From NCBI GenBank assembly GCA_964442035.1, contig CAYTWZ010000106.1:1-5557 (forward strand): a DNA stretch of 5,557 nucleotides. Reading direction: 5' to 3'. Both the position numbers and the translations under genes were made by a program. Positions within the stretch are counted from its first letter, which is position 1. Each line of letters starts with the position of its first letter. The notes below the pieces were generated by a model. The model saw only the letters and a program-made list of their open reading frames with translations, was not told the origin of the DNA and did not search any database. This DNA is from JAFLUQ01 sp964442035. Lineage in GTDB: Bacteria; Bacillota; Clostridia; UMGS1883. Below are positions 5,531 to 5,557 of the stretch, one piece after another.

Positions 5531-5557
5531 ACAATATTTCCTCCACTATTTTACTTT

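Overview
The window looks like chromosomal DNA of a Gram-positive, low-to-mid GC bacterium of the Bacillota, most likely class Clostridia. Support for this comes from strong AGGAGG ribosome-binding sites before every gene, S12 in its long Gram-positive form (137 aa with the extra residues near positions 30-40), and a secreted transglutaminase-like protein of a kind common in gut clostridia. A Ruminococcus-like (Oscillospiraceae) host is my guess; it is not shown by the sequence.

All five recognisable genes lie on the minus strand, so the window is best read from right to left. First comes a complete gene for a 504-aa exported protein with a transglutaminase/protease-like catalytic core (5530-4016). 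It is followed by about 385 bp without a convincing gene. The proximal part of this gap (about 3791-4013) is GC-rich and packed with nested inverted repeats. The distal part (about 3711-3760) is AT-rich and leads into a near-perfect housekeeping promoter (3707-3679).

That promoter drives the classical str gene cluster: rpsL (S12, 3630-3217), rpsG (S7, 3051-2581), fusA (EF-G, 2510-429) and tuf (EF-Tu, 307 to beyond the left edge, N-terminal 102 codons only). Together these encode two 30S proteins of the decoding and head regions and the two GTPases that deliver aminoacyl-tRNA and translocate the ribosome. A second promoter in the fusA-tuf gap (377-349) probably gives extra tuf transcription. 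The rpsL-rpsG spacer is long (165 bp) and holds two small hairpins that could serve S7 feedback control.

The str genes themselves are ordinary. The parts worth a second look are the upstream neighbour (no rpoB-rpoC or L7Ae-type gene directly before rpsL), a 16-bp dyad right at the predicted transcription start of rpsL, and the GC-rich multi-hairpin element. That element may be a dispersed intergenic repeat, a branched terminator or a structured RNA. I found no CRISPR array, tRNA, rRNA, transposase or phage gene.
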